Notes: generated by a model from the letters alone, not told the origin. A stretch of DNA of 45,407 nt from SZUA-584 sp041656035 (GCA_964586785.1 CAZPHS010000015.1:1-45407), one strand, 5' to 3'; positions 1-8,857 are shown, numbered from the stretch's first letter. Program-made: numbers and translations.

Positions 1-1
1 C

Positions 2-109
2 AGCGGTAACAGCGGAATTGATATACGATATAAAGATGTGGAGGAATTCGTAAAGAGCCATCCTTCATCAGAAGCAACAGTATCATCGGCAGAATACATT
101 GTGAAGTAA
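2..109 (+). CDS. C-terminal fragment of an unknown protein (5' end outside window)
   Basis: Frame 2 is open from the window edge and ends in TAA at 107-109, giving 35 residues that end in SSAEYIVK. There is no start codon, so this would be the 3' end of a plus-strand gene beginning before the window. The tail is hydrophilic with a small acidic helix-like stretch (YKDVEEFVKS). I recognise no family. It would converge on the ZIP transporter gene, with the hairpin at 222-256 between them. Such a short open frame could also arise by chance. Confidence 0.4.
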   Translation, partial: SGNSGIDIRYKDVEEFVKSHPSSEATVSSAEYIVK

Positions 110-221
110 TTAAAGTAGTAAACATCCCCTATATAATACGCTTATGTTTTACCATGATAAACTGCGCAAATCATATTGCCCATAATATAACAGAGCATCT
201 CTTGAAATTGCATTAAAGAAA

Positions 222-256
222 CAGTAAACACACCGTTTACGGCGGCGTATTTACTG
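222..256 (-). terminator. Hairpin terminator after the ZIP gene
   Basis: CAGTAAACAC at 222-231 pairs with GTATTTACTG at 247-256, ten pairs with one mismatch, and a small nested CCG/CGG stem lies in the loop. Read on the minus strand the stem is followed by TTTCTTT. It sits just past the stop codon of the minus-strand metal transporter gene, at the expected place for the end of the rimP-nusA-infB transcript. Confidence 0.5.
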
Positions 257-263
257 CCTTGGT

Positions 264-1064
264 CTATCCCAGCGCAACGTCAAGGCACATCATTATGGCA
301 AACCCCAGCATAGCGCCCATAGTAAGTTTTCCGTCCACAATGCCTTCGCCGTCGCTGCCGCCCGGTATAAGCGCGTCAATTACGACGTATATCATGGCTC
401 CCGCCGCGAACGCCAGTACAAAGGGAAGAATAGGCCGCACAAGCCCAATAAGAAGCACTCCCAATACGCCCGCCACAGGCTCCACGGCGCCCGACACCTG
501 CCCCCAGAAAAACGCGCGGCTTCTTTTCATTCCCTGCTGTAGCAGCGGCATGGCGACCGCCGTCCCTTCGGGGAAATTTTGTATGCCTATCCCCAGCGCG
601 AGCATAACGGCGTCTACAAGCGTCGCTCCGGATATGCCTAACGCCGCCGCTCCGAACGCGACGCCAATGGCCAAACCTTCCGGTATATTATGCACCGTTA
701 CGGAAAGCACCAGTAGGAACGTGCGCCTCCCGCCGCTTGATAAGCTTCGCGTTCTTTTCAAACGGCGCAGCAACATATCGGTAAGCTTAAGAAAAAGACC
801 GCCTACTAGAAAACCGCCCGATGTCGCCAGCCACGGTACGCTTTCCATCTCTTCCGAAAGAGCGATAGCGGGAGAGAGCAGAGAGAAAAAACTCGCCGCA
901 ACCATAACTCCGGCGGAGAATCCAAGCATTATGTTAAGAATATCCTTATTTATCTTTTTAAAAAAAAGCGCCGGCAAAGCGCCGAATGTTGTAATAAGCC
1001 ATGTAAAGCACGTCGCTATAAGCGTCTGTATCACCACGGGATACTGTGCAAAATTGTCCATCAT
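264..1064 (-). CDS. ZIP-family divalent metal transporter
   Basis: A 266-residue polytopic membrane protein of the ZIP family, which moves zinc or other divalent metals into the cytoplasm. About eight hydrophobic segments are visible. The two family motifs are present, HNIPEGLAIG and a second NFPEG in QNFPEGTAVA; their His, Asn and Glu residues form the metal path in characterised ZIPs. I chose ATG 1064 because AGGTGA lies 8 bases upstream; an upstream GTG at 1076 overlaps that ribosome site. It follows ribF by 44 bases on the same strand, so it is probably the last gene of the nusA-infB operon. Family certain, metal specificity not. Confidence 0.9.
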   Translation of the reverse strand: MMDNFAQYPVVIQTLIATCFTWLITTFGALPALFFKKINKDILNIMLGFSAGVMVAASFFSLLSPAIALSEEMESVPWLATSGGFLVGGLFLKLTDMLLRRLKRTRSLSSGGRRTFLLVLSVTVHNIPEGLAIGVAFGAAALGISGATLVDAVMLALGIGIQNFPEGTAVAMPLLQQGMKRSRAFFWGQVSGAVEPVAGVLGVLLIGLVRPILPFVLAFAAGAMIYVVIDALIPGGSDGEGIVDGKLTMGAMLGFAIMMCLDVALG

Positions 1065-1108
1065 TAAGTAACTCACCTCATGAGTTTATATATGCTCCCA
1101 AGGTGATT

Positions 1109-2017
1109 TTAGTGCGCGTTTAGTACGCTGCGTATATCCCGCTTTATCTGCGCTTTTAGCTCTTCAACACCGCCGAATTTCTTTTCGTCGCGCAGACGCT
1201 TTATAAAATGCGCCGTAATGTTATGATCGTATATGTTTTCAGCAAGCGATAAAATGTGTATCTCTACGCTCTTTTGATTATTGTTATCCGTAACCGTGGG
1301 GTTATAGCCTATATTGCATACCCCTTTATAGCAGTCCCCGCCGTGATATATATCAACCGCGTATACGCCAACTTTAGGAATTATCTTTCGCGCCGGAACG
1401 CAAAGATTGGCTGTTGGAAATCCAAGTTTACTGCCGCCTATGCCGCGTCCGCAGCCGACCGTGCCGGAAAGCGCGTAAGGCCTGCCCAAAAGAGAGGCGG
1501 CCAAAGCGACATCGCCTTCCTCGAGGCACAACCGTATCCGTGACGCGCTTACAGTTTGCCCGCCGTATATCACCGGAGGAATTATTTTAACGTCAAAGCC
1601 GTAAATACCGCCCGCCCTTTTAAGCGATTCCGCGTCTCCCCTCGCGTCAAGCCCATATTTATAATTATATCCCGCCACAACAACTGACGGCGAAAAATAT
1701 CCGGCTATCATTTTTTCATATTCTTCACTCGTTATTTGCGCAAAAGCGCCGTCAAACCGCGCCACGCACATAATATCTACTCCGGCCTTTTCAAACGCGG
1801 CAATCTTTTCTTCTTTTGTGAAAAGCCGAAGGGAACGCCCGCCGAAATATTCCGCGGGGAGAGGCTCGAATGTTAGCACCGCGCTTTTGCCGCGCACGCC
1901 TGCCGCGGCGTTAAGCAAGGCCATATGCCCTATGTGCAGCCCGTCAAAAGCTCCAAGCGCAACCGACATAATGCCGTAGTTTTTTTGTTTAATACGCTCT
2001 AATGTAATTACTTCCAT
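1109..2017 (-). CDS. ribF: Bifunctional riboflavin kinase / FAD synthetase
   Basis: Converts riboflavin to FMN and then FMN to FAD in the cytoplasm. The N-terminal half is the adenylyltransferase module, with GAFDGLHIGH near residue 23 matching the family's GxFDGxHxGH nucleotide-binding motif. The C-terminal half is the riboflavin kinase barrel, with GFPTANL. The length of about 302 residues is normal for RibF. The ATG at 2017 overlaps the truB stop as TGATG, indicating translational coupling; a GTG one codon earlier is also possible. ribF after truB is the common order in Firmicutes. No FMN riboswitch is visible, as expected for an operon-internal gene. Confidence 0.95.
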   Translation of the reverse strand: MEVITLERIKQKNYGIMSVALGAFDGLHIGHMALLNAAAGVRGKSAVLTFEPLPAEYFGGRSLRLFTKEEKIAAFEKAGVDIMCVARFDGAFAQITSEEYEKMIAGYFSPSVVVAGYNYKYGLDARGDAESLKRAGGIYGFDVKIIPPVIYGGQTVSASRIRLCLEEGDVALAASLLGRPYALSGTVGCGRGIGGSKLGFPTANLCVPARKIIPKVGVYAVDIYHGGDCYKGVCNIGYNPTVTDNNNQKSVEIHILSLAENIYDHNITAHFIKRLRDEKKFGGVEELKAQIKRDIRSVLNAH

Positions 2018-2886
2018 CACTCGTCCGCCAATAAAACCGTTATTTTAGCCATTCCGCCGCGCACAAAGCCTATTCCGGCAAATTCCCCGCCGCAGTAAAT
2101 ACTCGCTTCCGGTATGTCTTTTTGGTCTGCGGCGACAGGCGCGCCGTTTATAAGAAGCCTTCTGTCTGCTTTATCGGTATCAACCCTTTGCAGTTTATCA
2201 AGAAAAAACTCCGCAGGGAGCAGCGCTTTAAAATACGAGCCTTCCATCAGCTTTAACTCGTCCGCCGTAACGGATTGCGAAATATCAAGCCCCGCGCATC
2301 TTGTGCGCACAAGCAAAGACATGTATGCCGGCACGCCAAGGCTTTGCCCCAAATCTTCGCAGAGTGTGCGTATATATGTGCCTTTTCCGCATACTATTCG
2401 AATAATATGGGAATTCTCATCCGTCTGTTTTATATACCGCGCCGAATATATTTCCACTTCCCGCTTCTTTACCGGCACTTCCATCCCCCGTCGCGCCAGC
2501 TTATAAAGCTTTTGTCCGTTATGCTTAACGGCGGAATACCCTGGCGTTTGTTGCGTTATACTGCCGCGAAAACCGCTAAGCGCTTCGCCGACATCCTTCG
2601 CCTTCGGAAAAGGCGCGTTTGACACGCAAACCACATTGCCGTAACTGTCTTTGGTGTCGGTAGATTTCCCAAATGTCACCTGCGCCGTGTATTCTTTTTC
2701 GCCGTCCATAAGATACGAAGATATGCGCGTGGCTTTTCCTACGCACACAGGCAAAACGCCGCACGCCCCCGGGTCAAGCGTACCGGCGTGACCTGTTTTC
2801 TTAACGCCCAGCAAACCCCGTAAAAAAACAACTGCCCCATTGGACGACATAGCGGGCGGTTTTAGAAAGTTTATTACGCCGTTCAT
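2017..2886 (-). CDS. truB: tRNA pseudouridine-55 synthase TruB
   Basis: Isomerises U55 to pseudouridine in the T-loop of tRNAs. The 289-residue protein opens with GVINFLKPPAMSS and contains GHAGTLDPGACGVLP, in which Asp38 is the expected catalytic aspartate. The later segments GxYIRTL (CGKGTYIRTLCEDLGQ) also fit. The start lies directly after the nrnA stop. It belongs to the rbfA-nrnA-truB-ribF string typical of Gram-positive genomes, where ribosome maturation and tRNA modification genes are co-transcribed. Confidence 0.96.
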   Translation of the reverse strand: MNGVINFLKPPAMSSNGAVVFLRGLLGVKKTGHAGTLDPGACGVLPVCVGKATRISSYLMDGEKEYTAQVTFGKSTDTKDSYGNVVCVSNAPFPKAKDVGEALSGFRGSITQQTPGYSAVKHNGQKLYKLARRGMEVPVKKREVEIYSARYIKQTDENSHIIRIVCGKGTYIRTLCEDLGQSLGVPAYMSLLVRTRCAGLDISQSVTADELKLMEGSYFKALLPAEFFLDKLQRVDTDKADRRLLINGAPVAADQKDIPEASIYCGGEFAGIGFVRGGMAKITVLLADE

Positions 2887-3828
2887 TTATAACAGCTCCA
2901 GCAGCTTTTCTATAACTTGCGTTTTTACTTCGTCAAGCTTGCCGCTTGCGACGCAGCCGGAAGCCGCGACGTGACCGCCGCCACCGTATGCCGCGGCAAA
3001 AGCGCCGACATCCACATTGTCTTTCGAACGAAAGCTTATTTTAACGCCCGCCGGAAGTTCGCGGAAAAATACCGCGACTTGAGTCTTATCAATCTCCCGT
3101 GCAAAATCGACAATGTTTTCGCAATCGCCGCTTTGAGCGTTTAATTCTTTCATGTCGCTCTCGAGAATTGTCAAAGACGCTATACGCCCTTGCGCGTAAA
3201 TCTCAAGCCGCGATAAAGCCCTTCCTATAAGCCTTGTTGAAATCAACGAACGCTGACGAAACAAAATATCAGCCGTCTCACGCAAGTTAAAAAGCTCCAC
3301 CAGCTCCGCCGCGTATAAAAGAGTATTTTTTCGCGTGTTCGAATAGGTAAAATTGCCCGTGTCCGTCGCCATGGCTATGTACAAATACTTCGCTGATTTA
3401 TCGTCGGGTTTAATTCGCATACAGCGAAAGAATTCAAATATTATCTCGCCGACAGAAGAAGCGTCCGATATATAGTTAATATCCGCATAACCTTCGTTAG
3501 TCATATGATGGTCGATATTAAGCGTTGCTTTTGCGCTTTCAAAATGCTTAACGCACTTTCCAAGCCTTACTTTATCCGCGCAATCCACCGCTATTGCAAG
3601 GTCAAAGGTTCCTTCGGCGGATTTAGGCGAAACAAGTGTGTGCGGCGAAAACATAAACGCGTATTTTTCCGGCATTTCGCTGTCGCAGCACACGATTGCC
3701 TTTTTGCCCATATTGTTAATTATATACGCCAAAGCAAAACAAGAGCCAAGCGTATCTCCGTCCGGCTGTATATGAGCTATCAATAAAATGTCCTGCGCCC
3801 GGCAAATCGCTTTTTTAATTGATTCCAC
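2887..3828 (-). CDS. nrnA: DHH-family phosphoesterase, NrnA-type oligoribonuclease / pAp phosphatase
   Basis: Cytoplasmic Mn-dependent enzyme that degrades short oligoribonucleotides and 3'-phosphoadenosine 5'-phosphate in related bacteria. The DHH domain is complete: AHIQPDGDTLGS near residue 18, VDCAD near 82 and the NIDHHMTNEGYAD signature near 105. The DHHA1 domain ends with GGGGHVAASG, the usual substrate-binding glycine-rich motif. The length of 313 residues is typical. It starts at GTG 3828, five bases after the rbfA stop. In Gram-positives this gene normally lies between rbfA and truB, exactly as here. Confidence 0.94.
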   Translation of the reverse strand: MESIKKAICRAQDILLIAHIQPDGDTLGSCFALAYIINNMGKKAIVCCDSEMPEKYAFMFSPHTLVSPKSAEGTFDLAIAVDCADKVRLGKCVKHFESAKATLNIDHHMTNEGYADINYISDASSVGEIIFEFFRCMRIKPDDKSAKYLYIAMATDTGNFTYSNTRKNTLLYAAELVELFNLRETADILFRQRSLISTRLIGRALSRLEIYAQGRIASLTILESDMKELNAQSGDCENIVDFAREIDKTQVAVFFRELPAGVKISFRSKDNVDVGAFAAAYGGGGHVAASGCVASGKLDEVKTQVIEKLLELL

Positions 3829-3832
3829 GCCG

Positions 3833-4168
3833 TTAAACCTTCTTTAAAATCTGCGATATATTGCTGCCGTGCTCAATGGAAGTATCGAGCAAAAAGGTTA
3901 TTTGCGGCAGCCGCCTTATTTTCATACGCGAGCCTATTTCGTTTTTAATAAACCGTTCGGCGTGCGTTAAGGATTCAATGGTAGATTTGCGTTTTTTCTC
4001 GGTATCGTAAACGCTTATGTAAGCCTTCGCGTATTTTAAATCCCGGGATAACTCAACATGCGTAACGCTTGACATTTCGGATATACGCGGGTCTTTCATC
4101 TCGCCGCTGATTATTTCGCTGAGCACGCGCTTGAATTCAGACTGTATGCCTGGCATTCTGTCTTTCAC
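3833..4168 (-). CDS. rbfA: 30S ribosome-binding factor A
   Basis: A small KH-fold protein needed for late 16S rRNA processing and 30S maturation. The 111 residues show the expected pattern: RVLSEIISGEMKDPRI near the N-terminus, then a VELSRDLKYAKAYISVY strand-helix region and a C-terminal LLDTSIEHGSNI helix. It overlaps the infB stop by four bases (GTGA), so it is translationally coupled. The GTG at 4168 or the ATG four codons later (4156) could be the start; AGGAGA lies about 10 bases before the GTG. Confidence 0.95.
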   Translation of the reverse strand: MKDRMPGIQSEFKRVLSEIISGEMKDPRISEMSSVTHVELSRDLKYAKAYISVYDTEKKRKSTIESLTHAERFIKNEIGSRMKIRRLPQITFLLDTSIEHGSNISQILKKV

Positions 4169-6609
4169 TGTCTTTCAATCTCCTGCATTTCAAAGGCTTC
4201 AATAACATCGCCTTCTTTTATGTCGTTATAGTTTTTGAGAGTAATACCGCATTCATACCCTTGGTTTACTTCTTTAGCGTCATCCTTAAACCTTTTTAAA
4301 GAAGCGATGGCGCCTTCATGAACAACTATATTATCACGAAGCAGCCGCGCGGACGCGGTTTTAACTATCTTTCCGTCAGTTACGTAACTGCCCGCGATGG
4401 TGCCTATGCTGGACGCGGTAAATACTGTCCGCACCTGCGCATGACCTAGTATTGCTTCTTTAAACTCAGGCGCCAGCATACCTTTAACGGCAAGCTGAAT
4501 ATCTTCTATGGCTTTGTAAATAACCCTGTAAAGTCTGATTTCAACTTTTTCTTTATCGGCTTCGGTACGCGCGATGCTGTCGGGACGCACGTTAAAGCCT
4601 ATTATTACGGCGTTTGATGCGGAAGCCAGCATAACGTCCATAGCTTTAATAGCGCCCACGCCCGCGTGTATTATTTTAACGCGGACTTCACTGGTGCTGA
4701 GCTTTTCAAGCGCCTGTTTAACCGCTTCTACAGAGCCTTGAACGTCCGCTTTTATGACAATATTAAGCTCTTGTATATTGCCCTCCTCCACCTGGCTGAA
4801 CAAATCGTCAAGGGAAACTTTTGATATGTTCTTTAACATACCCGCCTTCTGCTTGTCTTTTCTTTCTTCGGCGACTTGACGCGTCAGTTTGTCCTGCTCC
4901 ACGGCGTGCAGAATATCGCCCGCTACCGGCACTTCGGAGAAGCCTACAACCTCTACGGGCTGGGAAGGGTACGCTTCTTCCACCCTGTTGCCCATATCGT
5001 CAACCATGGCGCGCACGCGTCCGTACGCGATGCCCGCCACAATCATATCGGAAATATGCAGAGTACCGTTTTGAACAAGCACCGTGGCTACGGGGCCTCT
5101 GCCTTTGTCAAGCTTTGCCTCTATAATGATACCCTTGGCCAGCCGGTTGGGATTGGCGGTAAGCTCTAAAACCTCGGAAACAAGCAGCACCATTTCGAGC
5201 AACTGGTCTATACCCTTGTTCGCCGTCGCCGATACGGGCACCATTATTGTATCTCCGCCCCACTCCTCGGCAACAAGTTCGTACTCCGTCAAATCCTGCT
5301 TAATCCGCTCTATGTTCGCGCCTTCTTTGTCAATTTTGTTTATGGCCACTATTATAGGAACTTTGGCGGCCTTGGCGTGATTTATGGCCTCGACTGTCTG
5401 CGGCATAACCCCGTCGTCCGCCGCCACCACCAAAATAGCGATATCGGTCGCCTGAGCGCCGCGGGCGCGCATCGCCGTAAACGCCTCGTGACCGGGGGTG
5501 TCAAGAAATGTTATCTTCTTCTTTTTGCGCTCTACCGTATACGCGCCTATATGCTGTGTGATGCCTCCCGCCTCATGCTCGGTAACGCGTGTTTTACGGA
5601 TTGCGTCAAGGAGAGAAGTTTTACCGTGGTCAACATGCCCCATAACCGTAACTATCGGCGGACGCGGCAGAAGGTCTTCGGTTAAATCCTGCTGATGGCC
5701 TTCCCCGAGAACGTCTTCGGCTGTTTGCGTAAGCTTCTGTTCAAGCGTAATATTAAACTCGGAGCATACAAGCAAAGCCGTATCATAATCGATTTCTGTG
5801 TTTATGGTACACATCATGCCAAGCAGCATAAGCTTTTTTAACAGCTCCGCGACCGGTTTTCCCGTCTTCTCGGCAAGATATTTAATAGATATCATCTCAG
5901 TAGTCATAACCGCCCTTTCAATAACAACAGGCTGCGGAGCGGCTGCCGGCTTGGTTTTAACGCGGCGTTTGCCCCTGTATCTAAAATCGCCGTCGTCGGC
6001 TATTATTCTTTCTTTGAACAGCGCCTTTTTAGACTTTTTGCCTCTATCTTCGCGGCCGTACACGGCGCCCGGGCTCTTTTTGCCTTGCGTTCCTTTTCTG
6101 TCAACCGAAACAAAACCGTTAAGGGCGTCTTTAGGACCGGCGCTAAACTTTGCGGTCTCTTTTTTGCGCACGTCTTTGGTTTCGGATTCTGTACGCGGCT
6201 GCTTCTGTACGCTTTTTGAAACGGCTTCGTCCAGGCGGCGCGTCTGCCGCGCGCGTTCAGGCGGGCTTACGGGCGCCGGTTTTGCTTTCTGTACGGGCTT
6301 TTTAATCTCCTCCGGTATTTGCGGTTTCTCCGGTTGTACCGCCGCCTTTTCAGGCTCTTCTTCGGTTTTCCGTTTTTCCTCGGCAATTTTCGCTTCGGCA
6401 GCCCGAGCGGCTTCCAACGCTTCGCGCTGCTGCATAAGGCGCTGCTCTTCAGCCTCCGCGCGCGCTATCTTTAAAAGCTCCGCTTCGATACGTTTTAATG
6501 TGGACAGATGGTTTTGCACGCTGGCCTGCAGCGATTCTATCTGCGTTATCGTCTGCTTTGATTTATCCACAAGCTGTTTATTCATATCGATAATTTTTAA
6601 TCTGCTCAT
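4165..6609 (-). CDS. infB: Translation initiation factor IF-2
   Basis: GTPase that places initiator fMet-tRNA on the 30S subunit and promotes 50S joining. The 814 residues comprise a charged, low-complexity Glu/Lys/Pro/Ala-rich N-terminal extension (about 1-230), the IF2_N motif (ISIKYLAEKTGKPVAELL near 240), and the G domain with GHVDHGKTSLLD (G1), TPGHEAF (G3) and NKID (G4), followed by the beta-barrel and C1/C2 domains. Its ATG overlaps the ylxQ stop (TAATGA). It is the central gene of the nusA-infB operon. Confidence 0.97.
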   Translation of the reverse strand: MSRLKIIDMNKQLVDKSKQTITQIESLQASVQNHLSTLKRIEAELLKIARAEAEEQRLMQQREALEAARAAEAKIAEEKRKTEEEPEKAAVQPEKPQIPEEIKKPVQKAKPAPVSPPERARQTRRLDEAVSKSVQKQPRTESETKDVRKKETAKFSAGPKDALNGFVSVDRKGTQGKKSPGAVYGREDRGKKSKKALFKERIIADDGDFRYRGKRRVKTKPAAAPQPVVIERAVMTTEMISIKYLAEKTGKPVAELLKKLMLLGMMCTINTEIDYDTALLVCSEFNITLEQKLTQTAEDVLGEGHQQDLTEDLLPRPPIVTVMGHVDHGKTSLLDAIRKTRVTEHEAGGITQHIGAYTVERKKKKITFLDTPGHEAFTAMRARGAQATDIAILVVAADDGVMPQTVEAINHAKAAKVPIIVAINKIDKEGANIERIKQDLTEYELVAEEWGGDTIMVPVSATANKGIDQLLEMVLLVSEVLELTANPNRLAKGIIIEAKLDKGRGPVATVLVQNGTLHISDMIVAGIAYGRVRAMVDDMGNRVEEAYPSQPVEVVGFSEVPVAGDILHAVEQDKLTRQVAEERKDKQKAGMLKNISKVSLDDLFSQVEEGNIQELNIVIKADVQGSVEAVKQALEKLSTSEVRVKIIHAGVGAIKAMDVMLASASNAVIIGFNVRPDSIARTEADKEKVEIRLYRVIYKAIEDIQLAVKGMLAPEFKEAILGHAQVRTVFTASSIGTIAGSYVTDGKIVKTASARLLRDNIVVHEGAIASLKRFKDDAKEVNQGYECGITLKNYNDIKEGDVIEAFEMQEIERQ

Positions 6610-6923
6610 TAAATGCCACTCCCACCAACAATATTATACTTTATCTGTTCGGCAAATCTTTTATCGGTAATGCCAAGCACCATTATTTCCGGCCTGCCGA
6701 CCGCGTCGCCTAACCGTTCGTCTTCGTCCACCATAAGCATATTTACATCAGCCGTTTTGCACAGCATAAAAAAGTGATTTACACTTGAGTCCGAAAGCCC
6801 TTTTTGCAGCAGCAGCAGTTTTATGGTACGCTTTTTTATGCCTTTTTCACATGCCGCCGTACCGAACACCGCCTTGCCCGCCCGAACCGCAAGCCCCGCC
6901 ATCGAAAGCTTATTTGATGCCAC
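6609..6923 (-). CDS. ylxQ: L7Ae/L30e/S12e-type RNA-binding protein YlxQ
   Basis: A 104-residue L7Ae-fold protein. AGLAVRAGKAVFGTAACEKGIKK is the typical first helix and strand, followed by the RTIKLLLLQKGLSDSS region. Homologues bind kink-turn RNA and are thought to associate with ribosomal or RNase P RNAs, although the exact role is poorly defined. It starts at GTG 6923 inside the last codons of rnpM (14-base overlap) and ends overlapping the infB start, so it is firmly embedded in the operon. Confidence 0.9.
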   Translation of the reverse strand: MASNKLSMAGLAVRAGKAVFGTAACEKGIKKRTIKLLLLQKGLSDSSVNHFFMLCKTADVNMLMVDEDERLGDAVGRPEIMVLGITDKRFAEQIKYNIVGGSGI

Positions 6924-7182
6924 GTCTTAATATAACGCGCACAATAGCGTTGTAGGCGGTCTCATCGGCGGAAACGGAAAGCGCGCGCTCAAAAGCCTTT
7001 GTCTTCCTAGCCTTATCAAGGCAGGCGATTTGCGGGCATATATATGCCCCGCGCCCGTGCGCCTTGCCCGTTTCGTCAGGCGAAAGAGCGCCCATTGAGG
7101 CGACTACGCGGACGAGTTCTTTTTTAGGCCTGCCCTGCCTGCACGCTATACACATACGCACCGGAACTTTTTTTGTTTTCAA
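6910..7182 (-). CDS. rnpM: YlxR-family protein (RNase P modulator RnpM)
   Basis: A 90-residue basic protein of the YlxR (DUF448) family. The signature RMCIACRQGRPKKELVRVV near the N-terminus and GRGAYICP in the middle are diagnostic. Family members bind the RNA subunit of RNase P and modulate its activity; this function comes from work on Bacillus homologues. It lies between nusA and ylxQ, the conserved position across Firmicutes. The gap to nusA is 33 bases. Confidence 0.93.
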   Translation of the reverse strand: MKTKKVPVRMCIACRQGRPKKELVRVVASMGALSPDETGKAHGRGAYICPQIACLDKARKTKAFERALSVSADETAYNAIVRVILRRGIK

Positions 7183-7215
7183 AACTGCGCTCCCTTTATA
7201 CTACTGTCGCCGGCG

Positions 7216-8382
7216 TTATTCCCGCCGCGCGTCTTCCGTTTCCAATAATTCTTCCGTCTCATCTCCAAATATATCTTCCGCGCCGTATTCCGAAGATGTA
7301 ATATCTAAATCGTCCTGTACTGGCTGTTCGTCCTGGCTAAACAGCGCCTGCTCTATCTGTGTCTGGCTTTTTATATCAATCTTCCAGCCCGTCAGTTTGG
7401 CGGCAAGGCGGGCGTTTTGCCCCTCGCGCCCTATCGCCAATGAAAGCTGGTAATCCGGAACGATCACTTTCGCCGACTTTTCTTCTTCGTGAATGCGCAC
7501 CATAAGAACCTTGGCGGGTCTTAAAGAGTTTGCGATATATTCTATGGAATCGGAACTCCACGGTATAACGTCTATCTTCTCGTTTCCAAGCTCCGCGACT
7601 ACCCTGTCGATCCGCGACCCTTTCTGCCCAACGCACGCGCCTACGGGATCAACATTTTCATCCTCGGAATAAACCGCTATTTTTGTACGGGAGCCCGCTT
7701 CGCGCGCTATGCTTTTTATCTGAACAATGTTCTGCATTATTTCCGGAACTTCTATTTCAAACAGCCTTTTTAATAAACCGGGGTGCGAGCGCGATACTAT
7801 TATCTGCGGACCTTTCGCGGTTTTTCTCACCTCAATCATATAAACCTTTATGTGGTCGTTGGAATTATACCTCTCACCCGGTATGCACTCGGAATTTGGC
7901 ATAACTCCTTCGGCTCCGTCAATCTCTAGAAGCACTCCCGCTTTGTCCACACGATGAATAGAGGCGTTTAAAATTTCCCCCTCGCGCTCTATAAATTTGG
8001 AATATATAACGTCGCGTTCGGCGTCGCGCAGACGGTGTACGACAACCTGTTTGGCGGTTTGCGCCGCGATTCTGCCGAAAGAACCCGGGGTTACTTCTAT
8101 TTCCATTACGTCGTCCGGCTCGTACGCTATATTAATTTTCCTCGCTTGTTCAAGCGAAATCTGCAGCGTATCGTCTTCTACCGTTTCCGCCACGGTCTTT
8201 TTGGCATATACTCTAAACGCACCGCTGTCGGGATCAACCTCCACCCGCACATCCATTGCCGCGCCGTAGTTTTTTTTGTATGCCGAAACAAGCGCGGTTT
8301 CAACCGCGTCTATCAGTATACTTTTATCTATGCCTTTTTCTTTTTCCAGCGCAGTAAGAGCGCTCAAAAACTCTTTGCTCAT
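7216..8382 (-). CDS. nusA: Transcription termination/antitermination factor NusA
   Basis: RNA polymerase-associated factor that controls pausing, intrinsic termination and antitermination. The 388 residues contain the N-terminal polymerase-binding domain (EFLSALTALEKEKGIDK), an S1 domain (about 130-200) and two KH domains, with GACVGQKGSRIDRVVAEL and SLAIGREGQNARLAAKL as the KH GxxG loops. It lacks the C-terminal acidic repeats of proteobacterial NusA, as usual in Firmicutes. The ATG at 8382 has GGAGG five bases upstream. A short acidic tail follows KH2. NusA probably acts on the leader hairpin of its own operon (8907-8926). Confidence 0.97.
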   Translation of the reverse strand: MSKEFLSALTALEKEKGIDKSILIDAVETALVSAYKKNYGAAMDVRVEVDPDSGAFRVYAKKTVAETVEDDTLQISLEQARKINIAYEPDDVMEIEVTPGSFGRIAAQTAKQVVVHRLRDAERDVIYSKFIEREGEILNASIHRVDKAGVLLEIDGAEGVMPNSECIPGERYNSNDHIKVYMIEVRKTAKGPQIIVSRSHPGLLKRLFEIEVPEIMQNIVQIKSIAREAGSRTKIAVYSEDENVDPVGACVGQKGSRIDRVVAELGNEKIDVIPWSSDSIEYIANSLRPAKVLMVRIHEEEKSAKVIVPDYQLSLAIGREGQNARLAAKLTGWKIDIKSQTQIEQALFSQDEQPVQDDLDITSSEYGAEDIFGDETEELLETEDARRE

Positions 8383-8394
8383 CAAAACCTCCGT

Positions 8395-8844
8395 TCATAT
8401 ATCGACATGCAGCCTTACCAAAGCCACATCTTTGTACGCAAACTCGCCGCCGTTATCAAGCATAAATGCCGTATCATTATACGAAACAAGAACACCCGTG
8501 ATTTCCTTTTTGCCGTTTATCGCGCGATATAGTTTTACGTCGACCTTCTTGTTTACGCTTCGCGCAAAATCGCGAGGCCCTTTAAGCGGTCGATCAAGCC
8601 CGGGCGACGACACGCATAAAAAATACGAATCCGCTATAGGGTCGTTGTCTTCTATAACCGGGTCGACAAGACGGCTTATTTTTTCGCAGTCCTCAAGCGT
8701 AAGCCCGCCGGGTTTATCCGCGTATATAATAAGCTCAATCCCGCCCGGTGTTTTCTTTATTTCGGTACCGACATATTCATAACCGTTTCGGGTTATTATC
8801 GGCTCCGCAAGCTCTTCAACAGCTTTTTCCGTTTTCGCCGCTAT
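8395..8844 (-). CDS. rimP: Ribosome maturation factor RimP, apparent ATA start codon
   Basis: Needed for 30S assembly. The protein reads AAKTEKAVEELAEPII, then LEDCEKISRLVDPVIE and a SSPGLDRPL segment, matching the N-terminal alpha/beta domain and the SPG loop of RimP, followed by the C-terminal SH3-like domain. Reading from ATA 8842-8844 gives 149 residues, the normal RimP size. A strong GGAGGA (8852-8857) sits exactly seven bases before this ATA. No ATG, GTG or TTG lies in frame between the upstream stop (8926-8928) and GTG 8613, which would leave only 72 residues and remove the first domain. Either the ATA is used or it is an ATG changed by mutation or sequencing error. Confidence 0.88.
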   Translation of the reverse strand: MAAKTEKAVEELAEPIITRNGYEYVGTEIKKTPGGIELIIYADKPGGLTLEDCEKISRLVDPVIEDNDPIADSYFLCVSSPGLDRPLKGPRDFARSVNKKVDVKLYRAINGKKEITGVLVSYNDTAFMLDNGGEFAYKDVALVRLHVDI

Positions 8845-8851
8845 TTTCGTT

Positions 8852-8857
8852 TCCTCC
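8852..8857 (-). promoter_or_regulatory. Ribosome-binding site deciding the rimP start
   Basis: GGAGGA on the minus strand, seven bases before the ATA at 8842-8844. It is the only strong ribosome site in the region, and its spacing fixes the start of rimP at this non-standard codon. Confidence 0.75.

Noticed and set aside
259..1071. A 270-codon open frame on the plus strand over the ZIP gene
   Set aside because: The opposite strand codes a protein with clear ZIP motifs; this frame gives a Pro/Ser/Thr-rich sequence without any domain.
1109..2886. Possible FMN riboswitch at ribF
   Set aside because: ribF is internal to an operon and overlaps truB, and none of the paired elements of the RFN structure are visible.
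5798..6670. A 290-codon open frame on the plus strand inside infB
   Set aside because: It is antisense to the low-complexity N-terminal region of IF-2. Its Ser/Phe-rich composition is what the reverse of Glu/Lys/Ala-rich codons gives, and it has no ribosome site.
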